Below, in pieces: positions 1-8,589 of a DNA stretch of 64,000 nucleotides; within the stretch, counting starts at the first letter, position 1; each line of letters begins with the position of its first letter. Origin of the DNA: Cryobacterium glaciale (GTDB lineage: Bacteria; Actinomycetota; Actinomycetes; Actinomycetales; Microbacteriaceae); the NCBI RefSeq assembly GCF_004402535.1, contig NZ_SOEY01000028.1, positions 1-64,000 of the forward strand, written 5' to 3'. The position numbers and the translations under genes were made by a program. The notes beneath the pieces were generated by a model. It did no database searches. It was not told the origin of the DNA and saw only the letters and a program-made list of their open reading frames with translations.

Positions 1-922
1 CGGGAGCGGCCGCAGGCGACGCGGCGGGGGCCGGGGCAACCGGCCCGGTCGCCGCGGCGACCGCCGCTGCCGCGGCCTGGTGCAGCGACACGGAGGTCTC
101 CGGGACCGGAGCCGACGGGTGGGTCAGTGCGGGTTCGGGCTCGGAAGCCGCTGCGGGCCGGGCGTAGACCGACGCGACGGGCGCGGGGTCGCTGGCGGGG
201 ACATCCGCTGTCGCTGTGGGAACAATGGTGGGAATAGAGGCGGTCGCGTAGCCGCCCTGGCGCTCATCACGCACGATCTCGCCGTTGACGAGTTCGATCA
301 CTCGGCGCTGCATCTTGTCGACGATGCCGGCCTCGTGGGTGGCCATGATCACCGTGGTGCCGCCGGCGTTGATGCTCGCGAGCAGCGACATGATCTCGGC
401 GCTCGTGGTGGGGTCGAGGTTGCCGGTGGGCTCATCGGCCAGCAGAATCTGCGGCTTGTTCACGATGGCGCGGGCGATGGCGACGCGCTGCTGCTCACCA
501 CCGGAGAGTTCGTGCGGGAGGCGCTGGGCCTTTTCGGCCAGGCCGACCATCTTGAGGGTGTCGGGCACGGCTTCCTGGATGAAGCCGCGGCTCTTACCGA
601 TGACCTGCAGGCTGAACGCGACGTTGTCGAACACGGTCTTGTTCGGCAGCAGGCGAAAGTCCTGGAAGACCACGCCCATGTTGCGGCGAAAATAGGGCAC
701 CTTGCGGTTCGAGATCGACCGCAGGTCCTGGCCCAGGACATGGATGCTGCCGCTGGTCGGTTTCTCCTCCTTGAGCACGAGCCGCAGGCAGCTCGATTTG
801 CCCGATCCGGAGGCGCCGACCAGAAAGACGAATTCGCCTCGCAAAATCTCGACGTCGATCGAGTTCAGTGCCGGCCGAGAGGTGCCGGGATACTTCTTGG
901 ATATGTGATCAAAACGGATCAT
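1..922 (-). CDS. ftsE: Cell-division ABC transporter ATP-binding protein FtsE, C-terminus outside window
   Basis: FtsE is the cytoplasmic ATPase of the FtsEX complex, which controls peptidoglycan hydrolysis at the septum. The frame starts at ATG 920-922 (MIRFDHISKKYPG) and stays open to the left edge, so no stop is seen. The Walker A motif GASGSGKS places Lys at residue 42; the signature LSGGEQQRVAIARA and Walker B LLADEPTG follow. The ATPase core (about 220 residues, the usual family length) ends near NGEIVRDERQGGY. After it the frame continues at least 80 residues as an Ala/Pro/Val-rich tail with runs such as AAAAAVAAA. prfB lies directly upstream on the same strand, the usual actinobacterial prfB-ftsE-ftsX order, so ftsX is expected off the left edge. 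Family assignment is secure; the role of the tail is unknown. Confidence 0.93.
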   Translation of the reverse strand, partial: MIRFDHISKKYPGTSRPALNSIDVEILRGEFVFLVGASGSGKSSCLRLVLKEEKPTSGSIHVLGQDLRSISNRKVPYFRRNMGVVFQDFRLLPNKTVFDNVAFSLQVIGKSRGFIQEAVPDTLKMVGLAEKAQRLPHELSGGEQQRVAIARAIVNKPQILLADEPTGNLDPTTSAEIMSLLASINAGGTTVIMATHEAGIVDKMQRRVIELVNGEIVRDERQGGYATASIPTIVPTATADVPASDPAPVASVYARPAAASEPEPALTHPSAPVPETSVSLHQAAAAAVAAATGPVAPAPAASPAAAP

Positions 923-999
923 AGCTCTTAGAGCCTAGGCATCCGCGGCCGTTTTCCCTACTGCGACATGCCCCGCGGTGCGCAAGCCCCAGCAACCCT

Positions 1000-2112
1000 T
1001 TAGTCTTCGGGAGCTTTCTTGCGCCAGCGGATGCCGGCCGAAATGAATCCGTCCAGGTCACCGTCGAACACGTTGCTCGGGTTGTTCACCTCGTACTCGG
1101 TGCGCAGGTCCTTGACCATTTGGTACGGCGCGAGCACGTAGCTGCGCATCTGGTCGCCCCAGCTCGCCGTAATATTGCCGGCGAGTTCCTTCTTGGTCGC
1201 GGCTTCCTTCTCCCGCTCAAGTACCAACAGGCGCGACTGCAGCACACGCATCGCGGCCGCCCGGTTCTGAATCTGGCTCTTCTCGTTCTGGCAGCTCACT
1301 ACGGTGCCGGTGGGCAGGTGGGTGATGCGCACGGCGGAGTCGGTGGTGTTGACCGACTGGCCGCCGGGGCCGCTGGAGCGGAACACGTCGACACGAATGT
1401 CACCGTCTGGCACCTCGATCGACTCGGTCTGTTCGATCAGCGGCACAACTTCGACCGCGGCGAAGGAGGTCTGGCGTTTTCCGGCCGAGTTGAACGGGCT
1501 CATCCGCACCAGGCGGTGCGTGCCGGCCTCGACGCTGAGTGTGCCGAAGGCGTACGCGGCGTCGACCTCGAAGGTCGCGCTCTTGATGCCGGCCTCTTCG
1601 GCATAACTGATGTCGAGCACGCTCGTGCGCCAGTTGTGCTGCTCGGCATAGCGCAGGTACATGCGCAGCAGCATCTCGGCGAAGTCGGCGGCATCCACTC
1701 CCCCGGCGCCGGCGCGAATCGTGATCACGGCGTTGCGTTCGTCGAATTCACCGTTGAGCAGCGTCTGCACCTCGAGCTCACCGAGCAGCTTCTGCAGGCT
1801 CGCGAGTTCGACGGCCGCCTCATCGGCCAGTTCCTGGTCGCCCTGGCCGTCGTTGGCCATCTCCACGAGCGTCTCGAGGTCGTCGAGCCTGGTGGTGATG
1901 CTCTCGATGCGCGCCAACTGCGACTGACGGTGACTGAGGTCGCTCGTCACCTTCTGGGCGTGCTCGGTGTCGTCCCACAAATCGGGCATTCCGGCCTCAC
2001 CGCTGAGCTCGTCGATGTCCGCGCGCAGTCGATCGATGTCGATCACCGAGCGGATGTCGCCGAACGTGGTCCGCAGCGCGGCGATCTGTACTGAGAAATC
2101 CAAGTCAATCAT
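1000..2112 (-). CDS. prfB: Peptide chain release factor 2
   Basis: RF2 recognises UAA and UGA stop codons and triggers peptide release on the ribosome. The 370-residue protein has the usual length. The GGQ peptidyl-transferase motif lies in SGPGGQSVN, with the Gln at residue 252. The RF2 tripeptide SPF, which reads the stop codon, is visible in [15 protein letters not shown]. The reading frame is continuous from MIDLDFSVQ to the stop, so the programmed +1 frameshift at an internal UGA that controls prfB in E. coli and many other bacteria is absent. ftsE follows 77 bp downstream on the same strand. The divergent MFS gene starts 40 bp upstream, so both promoters share a very short region. Confidence 0.97.
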   Translation of the reverse strand: MIDLDFSVQIAALRTTFGDIRSVIDIDRLRADIDELSGEAGMPDLWDDTEHAQKVTSDLSHRQSQLARIESITTRLDDLETLVEMANDGQGDQELADEAAVELASLQKLLGELEVQTLLNGEFDERNAVITIRAGAGGVDAADFAEMLLRMYLRYAEQHNWRTSVLDISYAEEAGIKSATFEVDAAYAFGTLSVEAGTHRLVRMSPFNSAGKRQTSFAAVEVVPLIEQTESIEVPDGDIRVDVFRSSGPGGQSVNTTDSAVRITHLPTGTVVSCQNEKSQIQNRAAAMRVLQSRLLVLEREKEAATKKELAGNITASWGDQMRSYVLAPYQMVKDLRTEYEVNNPSNVFDGDLDGFISAGIRWRKKAPED

Positions 2113-2152
2113 GTTCTGTTCAGCCTACCGGGCTGGCGTAGCATCGACTCTG

Positions 2153-3445
2153 ATGAGCAATACGCAGCGCCCCCTCAACCTGCGATCCATCGCCCTGACG
2201 GCGTTCCTGCCCACCCTGCTATTCTCGGTCGGTGAGGGCGCGATCATTCCGCTGATTCCGCTGGTCGCCAACGATCTCGGCGCCACGCTCGCCATCGCCG
2301 GGGTGATCGCCGCCATGATCATGTTCGGCGAACTCGTCGGCGACATTCCGAGCGGCTGGATCGTGGCCCGCATCGGCGAGCGCACCTCGATGATCTACGC
2401 CTCGCTGGTCACGATCGGTGCCGTCATCATCTGCATCGTCGCGCCAAACCCGCTCGTGCTCGGCCTCGGAATCTTTCTGATCGGCATCGCCACCGCCGTC
2501 TTCGCCCTCGCCCGACACGCTTTCATGACGAGCTACGTGCCGCTCGTCTACCGAGCCCGCGCCCTGTCGACGCTCGGCGGAGTGTTTCGGGCCGGCTGGT
2601 TCGTCGGCCCGTTCCTGTCGGCAGCGCTCATCCACCTCACCGGCAGCACCCAGGCGGCGTTCTGGGTGTTCATTGTCTGCTGCGTGCTCGCGGTCACCGT
2701 GCTGCTCCTCCTGCCCGATCCCACCCGTGACCTCGCGGCTCCGAGTGCTGGGCCCGAGCACGCCGGGTCGGCGGCGGCATCCGCTTCACCAGTGGATGCC
2801 GCACCCACGGATGCCGCCCCGCCCAGCACCGCCGCAGGTCTCTTCCAGACCATCCGCGCCCACCGTCGTGTGCTCGTGCGGCTCGGCACCGGCGCCGCTC
2901 TCGTCGGCGCGATGCGGGCCAGCCGCACCGTCATGCTCCCGCTCTGGGCGGTCAGCATCGGGGTGAGCGCACCCGACACGGCCCTGATCATCGGCATCGC
3001 CGGCGGTATCGACTTCGTGTTGTTCTACGTCAGCGGCCAGATCATGGATCGCTTCGGCCGCATCTGGAGCGCGGTGCCCTCAATGATCGGCCTCGGCCTC
3101 GGCCACGTCGCGCTCGCCTTCACGCACGACCTGCCGAGCAACGTGGGCTGGTTCATCGGCGTTGCGATGTTCCTCTCCCTGGCCAACGGCATCGGCAGCG
3201 GCCTGCTCATGACGCTCGGTGCTGACCTCGCTCCGCAGCGGCATCCGGCGCCGTTCCTCGGGGCCTGGCGGTTCACCGCCGACTTCGGCAGCGCCGTCGC
3301 GCCGCTCGCCGTGGCGGGCATCACCGCGCTCGCCTCCGTGGCGATCGCGAGCGGCATCATCGGGGTGTTCGGTCTGTTCGGCGCCGTGCTGCTCGGCCGC
3401 TACATCCCCCGCTTCGCCCCGCACCGCCCGCGCAGCCTGCTCTAG
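2153..3445 (+). CDS. MFS transporter, drug-exporter-like
   Basis: A membrane transporter of the major facilitator superfamily, 430 residues, with about 12 hydrophobic segments. The frame extends upstream into prfB, but the start at ATG 2153 ([20 protein letters not shown]) is chosen because the first membrane segment follows at once and the start falls just outside prfB. The loop [11 protein letters not shown] after the second segment resembles the conserved MFS loop 2-3 motif. A hydrophilic Ala/Pro/Ser-rich stretch around residues 195-225 forms the central loop. The nearest functional type is a multidrug or sugar-efflux exporter, but the substrate cannot be read from sequence. It stands alone, divergent from prfB, with a reductase-like gene 34 bp downstream on the same strand. 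Confidence 0.88.
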   Translation: MSNTQRPLNLRSIALTAFLPTLLFSVGEGAIIPLIPLVANDLGATLAIAGVIAAMIMFGELVGDIPSGWIVARIGERTSMIYASLVTIGAVIICIVAPNPLVLGLGIFLIGIATAVFALARHAFMTSYVPLVYRARALSTLGGVFRAGWFVGPFLSAALIHLTGSTQAAFWVFIVCCVLAVTVLLLLPDPTRDLAAPSAGPEHAGSAAASASPVDAAPTDAAPPSTAAGLFQTIRAHRRVLVRLGTGAALVGAMRASRTVMLPLWAVSIGVSAPDTALIIGIAGGIDFVLFYVSGQIMDRFGRIWSAVPSMIGLGLGHVALAFTHDLPSNVGWFIGVAMFLSLANGIGSGLLMTLGADLAPQRHPAPFLGAWRFTADFGSAVAPLAVAGITALASVAIASGIIGVFGLFGAVLLGRYIPRFAPHRPRSLL

Positions 3446-3479
3446 GAATGTTCCCGACGACCGTGACGTTAGGCCCCGT

Positions 3480-3917
3480 ATGCCCCTCATCGGAGAATAC
3501 GAACCAAGCACCGCCCAGTGGGTGCGCGACCAGGTCGATCTGTACGAGAAGTCCGGCGGTATCGAGGGCACGACCCTGCGCGGCATGCCGGTCATCGTGT
3601 TGACGACGCTCGGCGTGAAGAGCGGCAAGCTGCGCAAGGCCCCGCTGATGCGGGTCGAGCACGACGGCCGGTACGCCGCCGTCGCCTCGCTCGGCGGCAG
3701 CCCCAAAAACCCGGTCTGGTACGCCAACGTCGTGGCGCACCCCGAGGTCGAGTTGCAGGATGGCCCGAAGAAGTGGGACATGCGCGCCCGCGAGGTCACC
3801 GGCGACGAGAAGGCCGCGTGGTGGGAACGCGCCGTGGCCGCCTTCCCCGATTACGCCGCCTACCAGGTCAAGACCGACCGCGAGATTCCCGTCTTCGTGC
3901 TCCAACCCATCGCCTAA
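3480..3917 (+). CDS. Nitroreductase/deazaflavin-dependent oxidoreductase family protein (Ddn-like)
   Basis: A 145-residue protein of the split-barrel Ddn family, whose mycobacterial members use F420H2 to reduce quinones or nitroimidazoles. Hallmarks are the early helix with YEKSGG, the block [25 protein letters not shown], then [24 protein letters not shown] and a C-terminal IPVFVLQ. Length and motif order match the family closely. ATG 3480 is used because [10 protein letters not shown] matches the usual family N-terminus and lies just past the MFS gene. The physiological substrate, and whether the cofactor is F420 or a flavin, cannot be determined here; no F420 biosynthesis gene is in the window. 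The next gene follows after 2 nt, suggesting translational coupling. Confidence 0.88.
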   Translation: MPLIGEYEPSTAQWVRDQVDLYEKSGGIEGTTLRGMPVIVLTTLGVKSGKLRKAPLMRVEHDGRYAAVASLGGSPKNPVWYANVVAHPEVELQDGPKKWDMRAREVTGDEKAAWWERAVAAFPDYAAYQVKTDREIPVFVLQPIA

Positions 3918-3919
3918 GG

Positions 3920-4582
3920 GTGGCGAAGACCAGCACGCGCACCCGCCACGCATCCATCGACCGCATCACCCTGCCCGACCTGTCCGATGATGACGGCGCA
4001 CTGCTGCGCTCCGGCGATGGCCGTGAGGCCGAGCGGTACACGGACGTCAACCTCGACGGCCGCGACCTCACCGGCATCTCGTTCGGGGAGTGTAAATTCA
4101 ACAAGGTCTCCCTGCACGAGACCAGGCTGCGCGGGGCATCCTTTTCGGAATGCCTGGTCACCGACCTGCACGCCCCGGTGTTCAGCGCGCCGCGCTCGAA
4201 CTGGCGTGACGTGCGCATCGAGCACGCCCGACTCGGCTCGGTCGAAGCGTATGAGGCGACACTACGGTCGGTGCACATCGACGGCTCCAAACTCGACTTC
4301 GTGAACCTGCGCAACGCCACCGTCACCGACGTACTCATCAGCAACTGCATCATCGAGGAACTCGACCTCGGCAGCGCCACCGTGCAACGACTCGAACTGC
4401 AGAACTGCCGCATCGGCACGCTCGATGTCGGAGGCGCCAAGCTCAAAGACGTCGACCTGCGCTCGAGCGATTTTTCGGCCGTGCACGGCCTCGAGGGCCT
4501 GCGCGGTGCCACGATCGACGACGCCCAGCTGAGCCTGCTGGCCCCGCTGCTTGCCGCCCACCTCGGCCTGAAGGTCGAATAG
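3920..4582 (+). CDS. Pentapeptide-repeat-like protein
   Basis: A 220-residue protein beginning at GTG 3920, two bases after the preceding stop. From about residue 45 to 200 it is built of short leucine-spaced strands (NLDGRDLTGISF, ETRLRGASFSECLVTDL, KLKDVDLRSSDFSAV) that resemble the A(D/N)LXX repeats of right-handed quadrilateral beta-helix proteins, though the register is loose. It has no signal peptide or membrane segment, so it is probably cytoplasmic. Some pentapeptide proteins protect DNA gyrase by mimicking DNA, but most have no assigned role and nothing here identifies one. The gene is coupled to the reductase gene and converges with the EamA gene, 8 bp away. The fold is likely; the function is unknown. 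Confidence 0.8.
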   Translation: MAKTSTRTRHASIDRITLPDLSDDDGALLRSGDGREAERYTDVNLDGRDLTGISFGECKFNKVSLHETRLRGASFSECLVTDLHAPVFSAPRSNWRDVRIEHARLGSVEAYEATLRSVHIDGSKLDFVNLRNATVTDVLISNCIIEELDLGSATVQRLELQNCRIGTLDVGGAKLKDVDLRSSDFSAVHGLEGLRGATIDDAQLSLLAPLLAAHLGLKVE

Positions 4583-4590
4583 CCCCCGCC

Positions 4591-5475
4591 CTACAGGATC
4601 GCGGTCGCGGTCAGCTCGAGGTCGGATATCGGCCGGTCGCGCTGCGTCGCGATCGCAGCCCCGGCGGCCACGCACACGACGACGATGGCAATCTGCTGCA
4701 GCAGGGTGAAGGTCTCGCCCAGCACGAGCGCGCCGAAACCGGCCGCGATCACCGGGCCGAAACTCGTGATGATCGCATACAGGCGCGGGCTGATCCGTCG
4801 CAGAATATAGGTGTCGAGCGTGTAGGGAAAGGCCGAGGAGACGACGCCGACGAGCAACAGCAGCCCGACCACTCCCCAGGTGAAGACCGAGAGATCGAGG
4901 GTGAACAGCGCGATCGGCACGACGATGACGAGGCTGACCACGCTCGCGATCGAGATGCCCTCGAGGCCGGCGAATTCCGTCGCGACCCGGCGGGTCAGCA
5001 CGATGTAGCAGAACCACGCGGCTGCCGCGGTGAGCGCCAGCACAATGCCGAGCACGTCGAGCGTGCCGTCTGACCAGGTCAGCAGGAACACTCCCCCGGC
5101 GGCGGCCGCTGCGCAGACGAAGTCCAGGATGCGGCGGCTGGTGACGAGGGCCAGGGCGAAGGGTCCCAGAAATTCGATCGTCGCCGCGACGCCGAGTCCG
5201 AGCATGCTCACGGCCTGATAGAAGCTGAGGTTCATGACGGCGAGTACGAGGCCGAGGCCGAGGGGAGGCCAGATTCGGGCCCAGGTCAGGTTTTTCAACC
5301 GGGGCCGGGCCAGCGGCAGCACCACGATGACCATGACAATCTGGCGAGCCGCGACGACGATCGGCGAGCCGACGACCGGAATGAGCAACCCGGCCAGTGA
5401 CGACCCGAAATTGATGCTGACCTCGGTGGCGAGCTGGGCTCCCGCGCCGCTCAGTTTCTCCCGCTGCGTACGCAC
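4591..5475 (-). CDS. EamA-family (DMT) exporter, RhtA-like
   Basis: A 294-residue integral membrane protein with ten predicted membrane segments in two EamA halves. The second half contains the typical SSAFPYTLDTYILRRISPRLYAIITSFGPVIAAGFGALVLGE block, shared with RhtA, the threonine/homoserine exporter, and with related YdcZ/RhaT-type exporters. The first half begins near QLATEVSINFGSSLAGLLIP. It probably exports a small amino-acid-like metabolite, but the substrate is not visible. The gene converges with the pentapeptide gene and stands about 80 bp downstream of the small Cys-rich gene on the same strand. Family call is firm, substrate is open. Confidence 0.9.
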   Translation of the reverse strand: MRTQREKLSGAGAQLATEVSINFGSSLAGLLIPVVGSPIVVAARQIVMVIVVLPLARPRLKNLTWARIWPPLGLGLVLAVMNLSFYQAVSMLGLGVAATIEFLGPFALALVTSRRILDFVCAAAAAGGVFLLTWSDGTLDVLGIVLALTAAAAWFCYIVLTRRVATEFAGLEGISIASVVSLVIVVPIALFTLDLSVFTWGVVGLLLLVGVVSSAFPYTLDTYILRRISPRLYAIITSFGPVIAAGFGALVLGETFTLLQQIAIVVVCVAAGAAIATQRDRPISDLELTATAIL

Positions 5476-5556
5476 ACTGCTCCTGTCGGCGCCGTCCGGG
5501 CACCTCTCGACAGTACCGCTCGCGGCATCCGCTCTGAAAATACCTGCGGAGGGCGC

Positions 5557-5826
5557 CTACAGCTGCAGCGGAACGAACTGGTATTCGCTCGTGAGGTGCT
5601 CGTGCTGGCAGGCGCCGCAGTAGAGCACGCCGGATACCCGCATGGCGTCGACCCGCGAGCAGCACTGGATCACCTTGGGACCACAGCAGGGGGAGATCAC
5701 CAGGTAGCCGCCCGATTCTTCCGGGTCGTGTCCGCTCAATCCGCGATCGTGATGCACGCCCTCGCAGGGCAGAAGAGACTCGAAGTCGAGCTTTTCCACA
5801 ATCTCATTGTCCAGTAGTACATCCAT
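5557..5826 (-). CDS. Small Cys-rich hypothetical protein, zinc-ribbon-like
   Basis: An 89-residue protein I do not recognise by name. It contains clustered cysteines and histidines: LLPCEGVHH near the N-terminus, SPCCGPKVIQCCSRV in the middle, and YCGACQHEH near the C-terminus. This arrangement suggests a structural zinc site, with two CxxC-like knuckles. It has no signal peptide or membrane segment. Codon use is high-GC and consistent with its neighbours, and the protein ends cleanly before the EamA gene on the same strand, so I treat it as real. A metal-binding or nucleic-acid-binding role is inference only. Confidence 0.7.
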   Translation of the reverse strand: MDVLLDNEIVEKLDFESLLPCEGVHHDRGLSGHDPEESGGYLVISPCCGPKVIQCCSRVDAMRVSGVLYCGACQHEHLTSEYQFVPLQL

Positions 5827-5973
5827 GATTTCACAGCCGATCTCGGTGGTTCTCAGCCGCCATGCTGGGCCACGTCAACCGGCGGCGACCTTTCCGGATG
5901 AACGACGACCAAGATCGTCGGCACTACCAACCGGGGACCGGGGCTGGCACGGTCGACTTCGGTACAAAAGCGT

Positions 5974-6000
5974 GAAGCCCCCTACGAGGTAGGAGGCTTC
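5974..6000 (-). terminator. Hairpin closing the tad operon
   Basis: A 12-bp stem (5974-5985 with 5989-6000, one mismatch) closed by a 3-nt loop. On the minus strand it is followed by ACGCTTTTG, a short U-rich stretch. It lies about 90 bp past the last tad gene, in the right orientation for a Rho-independent terminator. The rest of the 5827-6090 gap shows no convincing gene; it must also hold the promoter of the small Cys-rich gene. Confidence 0.6.
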
Positions 6001-6090
6001 CATGTCGACTACGTGTCTGTGCATAGTACGCTTCCATCCTGAAATTACCAGTGCGACTTTGCGCGCACCCGTTTCGCAGAATGCGGCCGG

Positions 6091-6537
6091 CTAGTGGAAC
6101 ACCGCCCGCGAGACCACCGTCACCTCGAGCGGCACCCCGTCGGGGACCACGAGCGTGAGTACCGGCGGGCGCCACCACGAGCGCAGCGTCACCGACGCGC
6201 TCTGCCCGTCAGCGGATGCCGCGCTCGTCACCGACAGCGCCAAGAACGAATCGTGGGGAACGAGGCGCAGGTACTCATCGACCGCTGCCGACACGTCATC
6301 CGAGCGCAGTTGGGGCCGCGGCCCGCCGACGCCGACCTGCACCGCCTCCAGGGTGAATGCCTCGGACCCGGCGAGTGAGGCCCCATCGGCCAGGCTCAGC
6401 AGCCGCTTGTGTTCGAGATAGAGCGATGTCGCCGACAGGCCCACGAGTACGAGGCTCAGTGCCAGAAAGCCGTAGAAGATGATGAGCAGCAGGGTGGAGC
6501 CGTCTTCGTTCGATGCGTGCGGCCGGCGCCTGGTCAT
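6091..6537 (-). CDS. TadG-like / Rv3654c-like Flp pilus-associated protein
   Basis: A 148-residue protein with a short charged N-terminus, one hydrophobic helix (STLLLIIFYGFLALSLVLVGLSATSLYL, about residues 14-42), and a segment LLSLADGASLAGSEAF typical of TadG-like proteins, then an extracytoplasmic domain. The start at ATG 6537 overlaps the upstream TadE-like stop by 4 bp, indicating translational coupling; the frame extends further upstream without sense. Unlike its two partners it lacks Glu at +5 after the Gly that would be the prepilin cleavage site, so it may stay membrane-anchored uncleaved. It is the last gene of the locus. A role in assembly or anchoring of Flp-type pili is inferred from context. 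Confidence 0.83.
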   Translation of the reverse strand: MTRRRPHASNEDGSTLLLIIFYGFLALSLVLVGLSATSLYLEHKRLLSLADGASLAGSEAFTLEAVQVGVGGPRPQLRSDDVSAAVDEYLRLVPHDSFLALSVTSAASADGQSASVTLRSWWRPPVLTLVVPDGVPLEVTVVSRAVFH

Positions 6538-6992
6538 CCGCGGCCGCCAAACCGGGAAACGATCTGGGTCGACGCCGCCGCCATCGGAACACTGGCACTC
6601 TGGTTCAGGGCGAGTAGGTCGGGAACCAGTGGCAGGGCAATGCTGATGCGCACGGTGACCGTCACGAGGCCCTGGCGGGTCAGGCAGTGACTCGCACCGA
6701 AAGCGCATTCGATCTGCACCTCGGCATCACCCGGGTCGAGGCCGTAGTCCTCGAGCGCGAACGCGACTGCGCGGTGGGCCCGCGCGGTAGCGGTGACCGC
6801 ATCCGGAGACTGCACGTAGACCCGGGCCGCCTGTCGGGCGGCGCCCTCGACGGCGAGCGCACCGCCCTGCAGCGCCGACAGTGCGAGCACCAGGTAGACC
6901 AGGGGAACCAGCAGGATCAGGCCCGCCGTGATGAACTCGAGCGACGCCGAACCCGATTCCGAGCCGCTACTCCAGCGTTTCGACCGCGGCAC
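6534..6992 (-). CDS. TadE-like pseudopilin
   Basis: A 152-residue minor pilin-like protein. A basic N-terminus is followed by SESG, then SASLEFITAGLILLVPLVYLVLAL: this is the TadE pattern of Gly followed by a hydrophobic helix with Glu at +5, the signature of prepilin peptidase substrates. The start is set at GTG 6992 rather than an upstream ATG at 7022 because a strong GGAGGTGG ribosome-binding site lies 6 nt before the GTG. Even so it overlaps the upstream gene by 26 bp. The downstream TadG-like gene overlaps by 4 bp. It is probably a structural or adaptor component of a tight-adherence pilus. Confidence 0.85.
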   Translation of the reverse strand: MPRSKRWSSGSESGSASLEFITAGLILLVPLVYLVLALSALQGGALAVEGAARQAARVYVQSPDAVTATARAHRAVAFALEDYGLDPGDAEVQIECAFGASHCLTRQGLVTVTVRISIALPLVPDLLALNQSASVPMAAASTQIVSRFGGRG

Positions 6993-7398
6993 GAGCGACC
7001 ACCTCCAATCCGCGCGGGGCACCGAGCAATCCCATGAGCGGCAGTGGTGCGGTCACCCGCACTTCGACGGTGGGATACCCGGCGCTCACTCCGTGCTGCG
7101 CCACGACATCGGTGGCATAGGTCGCTCCGATGGCCGTCGTGATCAGGTCGCGCGTGCGCTGGGCCCCCGCGGGCAGGCTGCTGTCGGCGAGCGTGGCATA
7201 GCGGGCGCCCTCGGCAGCGGCGTCGAGCACGGTGTTGCGAATGTGCAGCGCGAGGGCGAGCTGCATGACCATGAGCGTCAAAAACGTCAACAAGGACACC
7301 ACCATGACGAATTCGGCCACGGCGGAACCCGACTCGCCGCTGAGCCGCTTGGCGCGCGGCCAGGCGAGGCGGCGCATCCGCTTGCAGTGCGAGTGCAT
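6967..7398 (-). CDS. TadE-like pseudopilin
   Basis: A 143-residue protein with a long basic leader (MHSHCKRMRRLAWPRAKRLS) then GESGSAVAEFVMVVSLLTFLTLMVMQLALALHI. The Gly-SAVAEF pattern gives Glu at +5 after the cleavage site, matching TadE proteins processed by the prepilin peptidase. The segment NTVLDAAAEGARYATLA after the helix is also typical of TadE. It lies between the tiny pilin-like gene and the second TadE-like gene in the same operon. No prepilin peptidase gene is in the window, so it must be encoded elsewhere if processing occurs. Family call is firm; its place in the pilus is inferred. Confidence 0.87.
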   Translation of the reverse strand: MHSHCKRMRRLAWPRAKRLSGESGSAVAEFVMVVSLLTFLTLMVMQLALALHIRNTVLDAAAEGARYATLADSSLPAGAQRTRDLITTAIGATYATDVVAQHGVSAGYPTVEVRVTAPLPLMGLLGAPRGLEVVARAAVETLE

Positions 7399-7406
7399 GC
7401 CGAAGG

Positions 7407-7583
7407 TCAGAAGGTGCTGACGCGGTCCATGGCCTGCTGGAACACCCCGCTGAGGGCTGGGCCGGCCAGTCCCCAGATGATCAGAACCAAACCGGCCGTC
7501 ATCAGGGTGATCAGCACCCAGCCGGGCACGTCGCCCGTTTCATCGCGGAGCAGGTTCTTGAAGCGGAGCATGATTCGGGTCAT
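7407..7583 (-). CDS. Flp-like small pilin candidate (58 residues)
   Basis: A 58-residue gene, short enough to be missed by length cut-offs. It starts at ATG 7583 (MTRIMLRFKNLLRDETGD) and has one hydrophobic helix, WVLITLMTAGLVLIIWGLAG, then a short tail ending VSTF. Size and position (directly after tadC, before the TadE-like genes) are those of the major Flp pilin or of the DUF4244 protein in other actinobacteria. However, the residues after the putative cleavage Gly are DVPGW, with no Glu at +5, so classic prepilin processing is doubtful. It sits 8 bp before the TadE-like gene and 45 bp after tadC. It is probably the pilus subunit, but this is inference from size, helix and context. Confidence 0.72.
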   Translation of the reverse strand: MTRIMLRFKNLLRDETGDVPGWVLITLMTAGLVLIIWGLAGPALSGVFQQAMDRVSTF

Positions 7584-7628
7584 GTCATTCTCTTTCTCGT
7601 GGTGGGACGTGGATGGTGCAGTGGAACG

Positions 7629-8585
7629 TCAGAACCCGGCCTGAAGCACGACGAGCCCGGGAAAAACAGCGAACAATACGGTCATCGGAAGAATCAAAAA
7701 GACCAGCGGCACGAGCATCGCCACTTCTTTCTTGCCGGCCAGTTCGAGCAGCGTGCGCTTGGTCTGGTCGCGGGAATCCTGCGCCTGTGCCCGCAACACC
7801 TCGGCGAGCGGCGACCCCCGGTCCAGGGCACCGGTCACCTGGTCGACGAACCGGGTAACCTCCGGTAACTGGATGCCCCGTGACAGCGTCTGCAACGCCG
7901 CCCCGATCGGAACCCCGGTATGCACGTCAGCGACCACCCCGGCGAATTCCCGCGACAACTCCCCCGAACTCGTGCGCGACACCCGGCGGATCGAATCCAG
8001 GATGCCTTCCCCCGCCGACAGCGACAGGGTGAGAAATTCCAGAATGGTCGGCAGCTCACTGCGCATGCGTGCGAGTCGCGCGTTCGCTGCCCGCTGGAGG
8101 AGCCAATCCCGCAGCATGGCGCCGCCGACCCCGGCTACGAACGGCACCACGAGTCGGGCGGGCAACAGCAGCTCGGGCAGCGCCACGATGGTGATCACCG
8201 TTCCGATCGCGAAGGCCAGCAACGCCCAGACGAGCTGGACCGAGCGGAATTCCAGGGAAGTTTTCGCCGACCCGGACTGGTGCAGGCGCCGCGCAATGGT
8301 GTCGCTGCCCCCGAGAAGACTCGACAGCCCCCGCGTCAGCGCACCCAGCAGTGGTGCGAACAGGCTGCCCAGTACCGGAATCGGGTTCACCGTTCGCCGG
8401 GCCACGATGCTGCGCGCTTCCGGGGAGATATCGAGGATGTACGGCACCACCCGGTCCATCAGGCGAGGCCGGGTCAGCCGCGGCGTCAGGCTCACGAGCG
8501 ACCACAGCCCCACACCGAGGCCGCTCCCGCACAGCACGGCCCAGCCCAGAGCAGACGAACTCAGTGCCGCGCTCATCGGCTGCAC
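7629..8585 (-). CDS. tadC: Tad pilus inner-membrane platform protein TadC
   Basis: A 318-residue type II secretion F-family protein, the second platform protein on which the TadA ATPase acts. It shows an N-terminal membrane segment, then ARSIVARRT, a helical pair ending near AMLRDWLLQRAANARLARM, the conserved cytoplasmic block LPTILEFLTLSLSAGEGILDSIRRVSR, and a C-terminal pair with the motif KKEVAMLVPLVFLILPMTVLFAVFPG, a good T2SSF signature. The start is GTG 8585; an ATG three codons in (8576) is an alternative. tadB ends 5 bp upstream. The downstream pilin-like gene follows after 45 bp. Confidence 0.9.
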   Translation of the reverse strand: MQPMSAALSSSALGWAVLCGSGLGVGLWSLVSLTPRLTRPRLMDRVVPYILDISPEARSIVARRTVNPIPVLGSLFAPLLGALTRGLSSLLGGSDTIARRLHQSGSAKTSLEFRSVQLVWALLAFAIGTVITIVALPELLLPARLVVPFVAGVGGAMLRDWLLQRAANARLARMRSELPTILEFLTLSLSAGEGILDSIRRVSRTSSGELSREFAGVVADVHTGVPIGAALQTLSRGIQLPEVTRFVDQVTGALDRGSPLAEVLRAQAQDSRDQTKRTLLELAGKKEVAMLVPLVFLILPMTVLFAVFPGLVVLQAGF

Positions 8586-8589
8586 CGGT

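Noticed and set aside
80..931. Long plus-strand open frame opposite ftsE
   Set aside because: Shadow of the ftsE coding strand in high-GC DNA; the translation is Arg/Gly-rich with no domain, while the opposite frame has Walker motifs.
1120..2094. 324-codon plus-strand frame opposite prfB
   Set aside because: Lies wholly inside prfB on the other strand, with no recognisable motifs.
5924..6178. 84-codon minus-strand frame before the tad terminator
   Set aside because: It crosses the end of the TadG-like gene and the terminator hairpin, with no coding signs.
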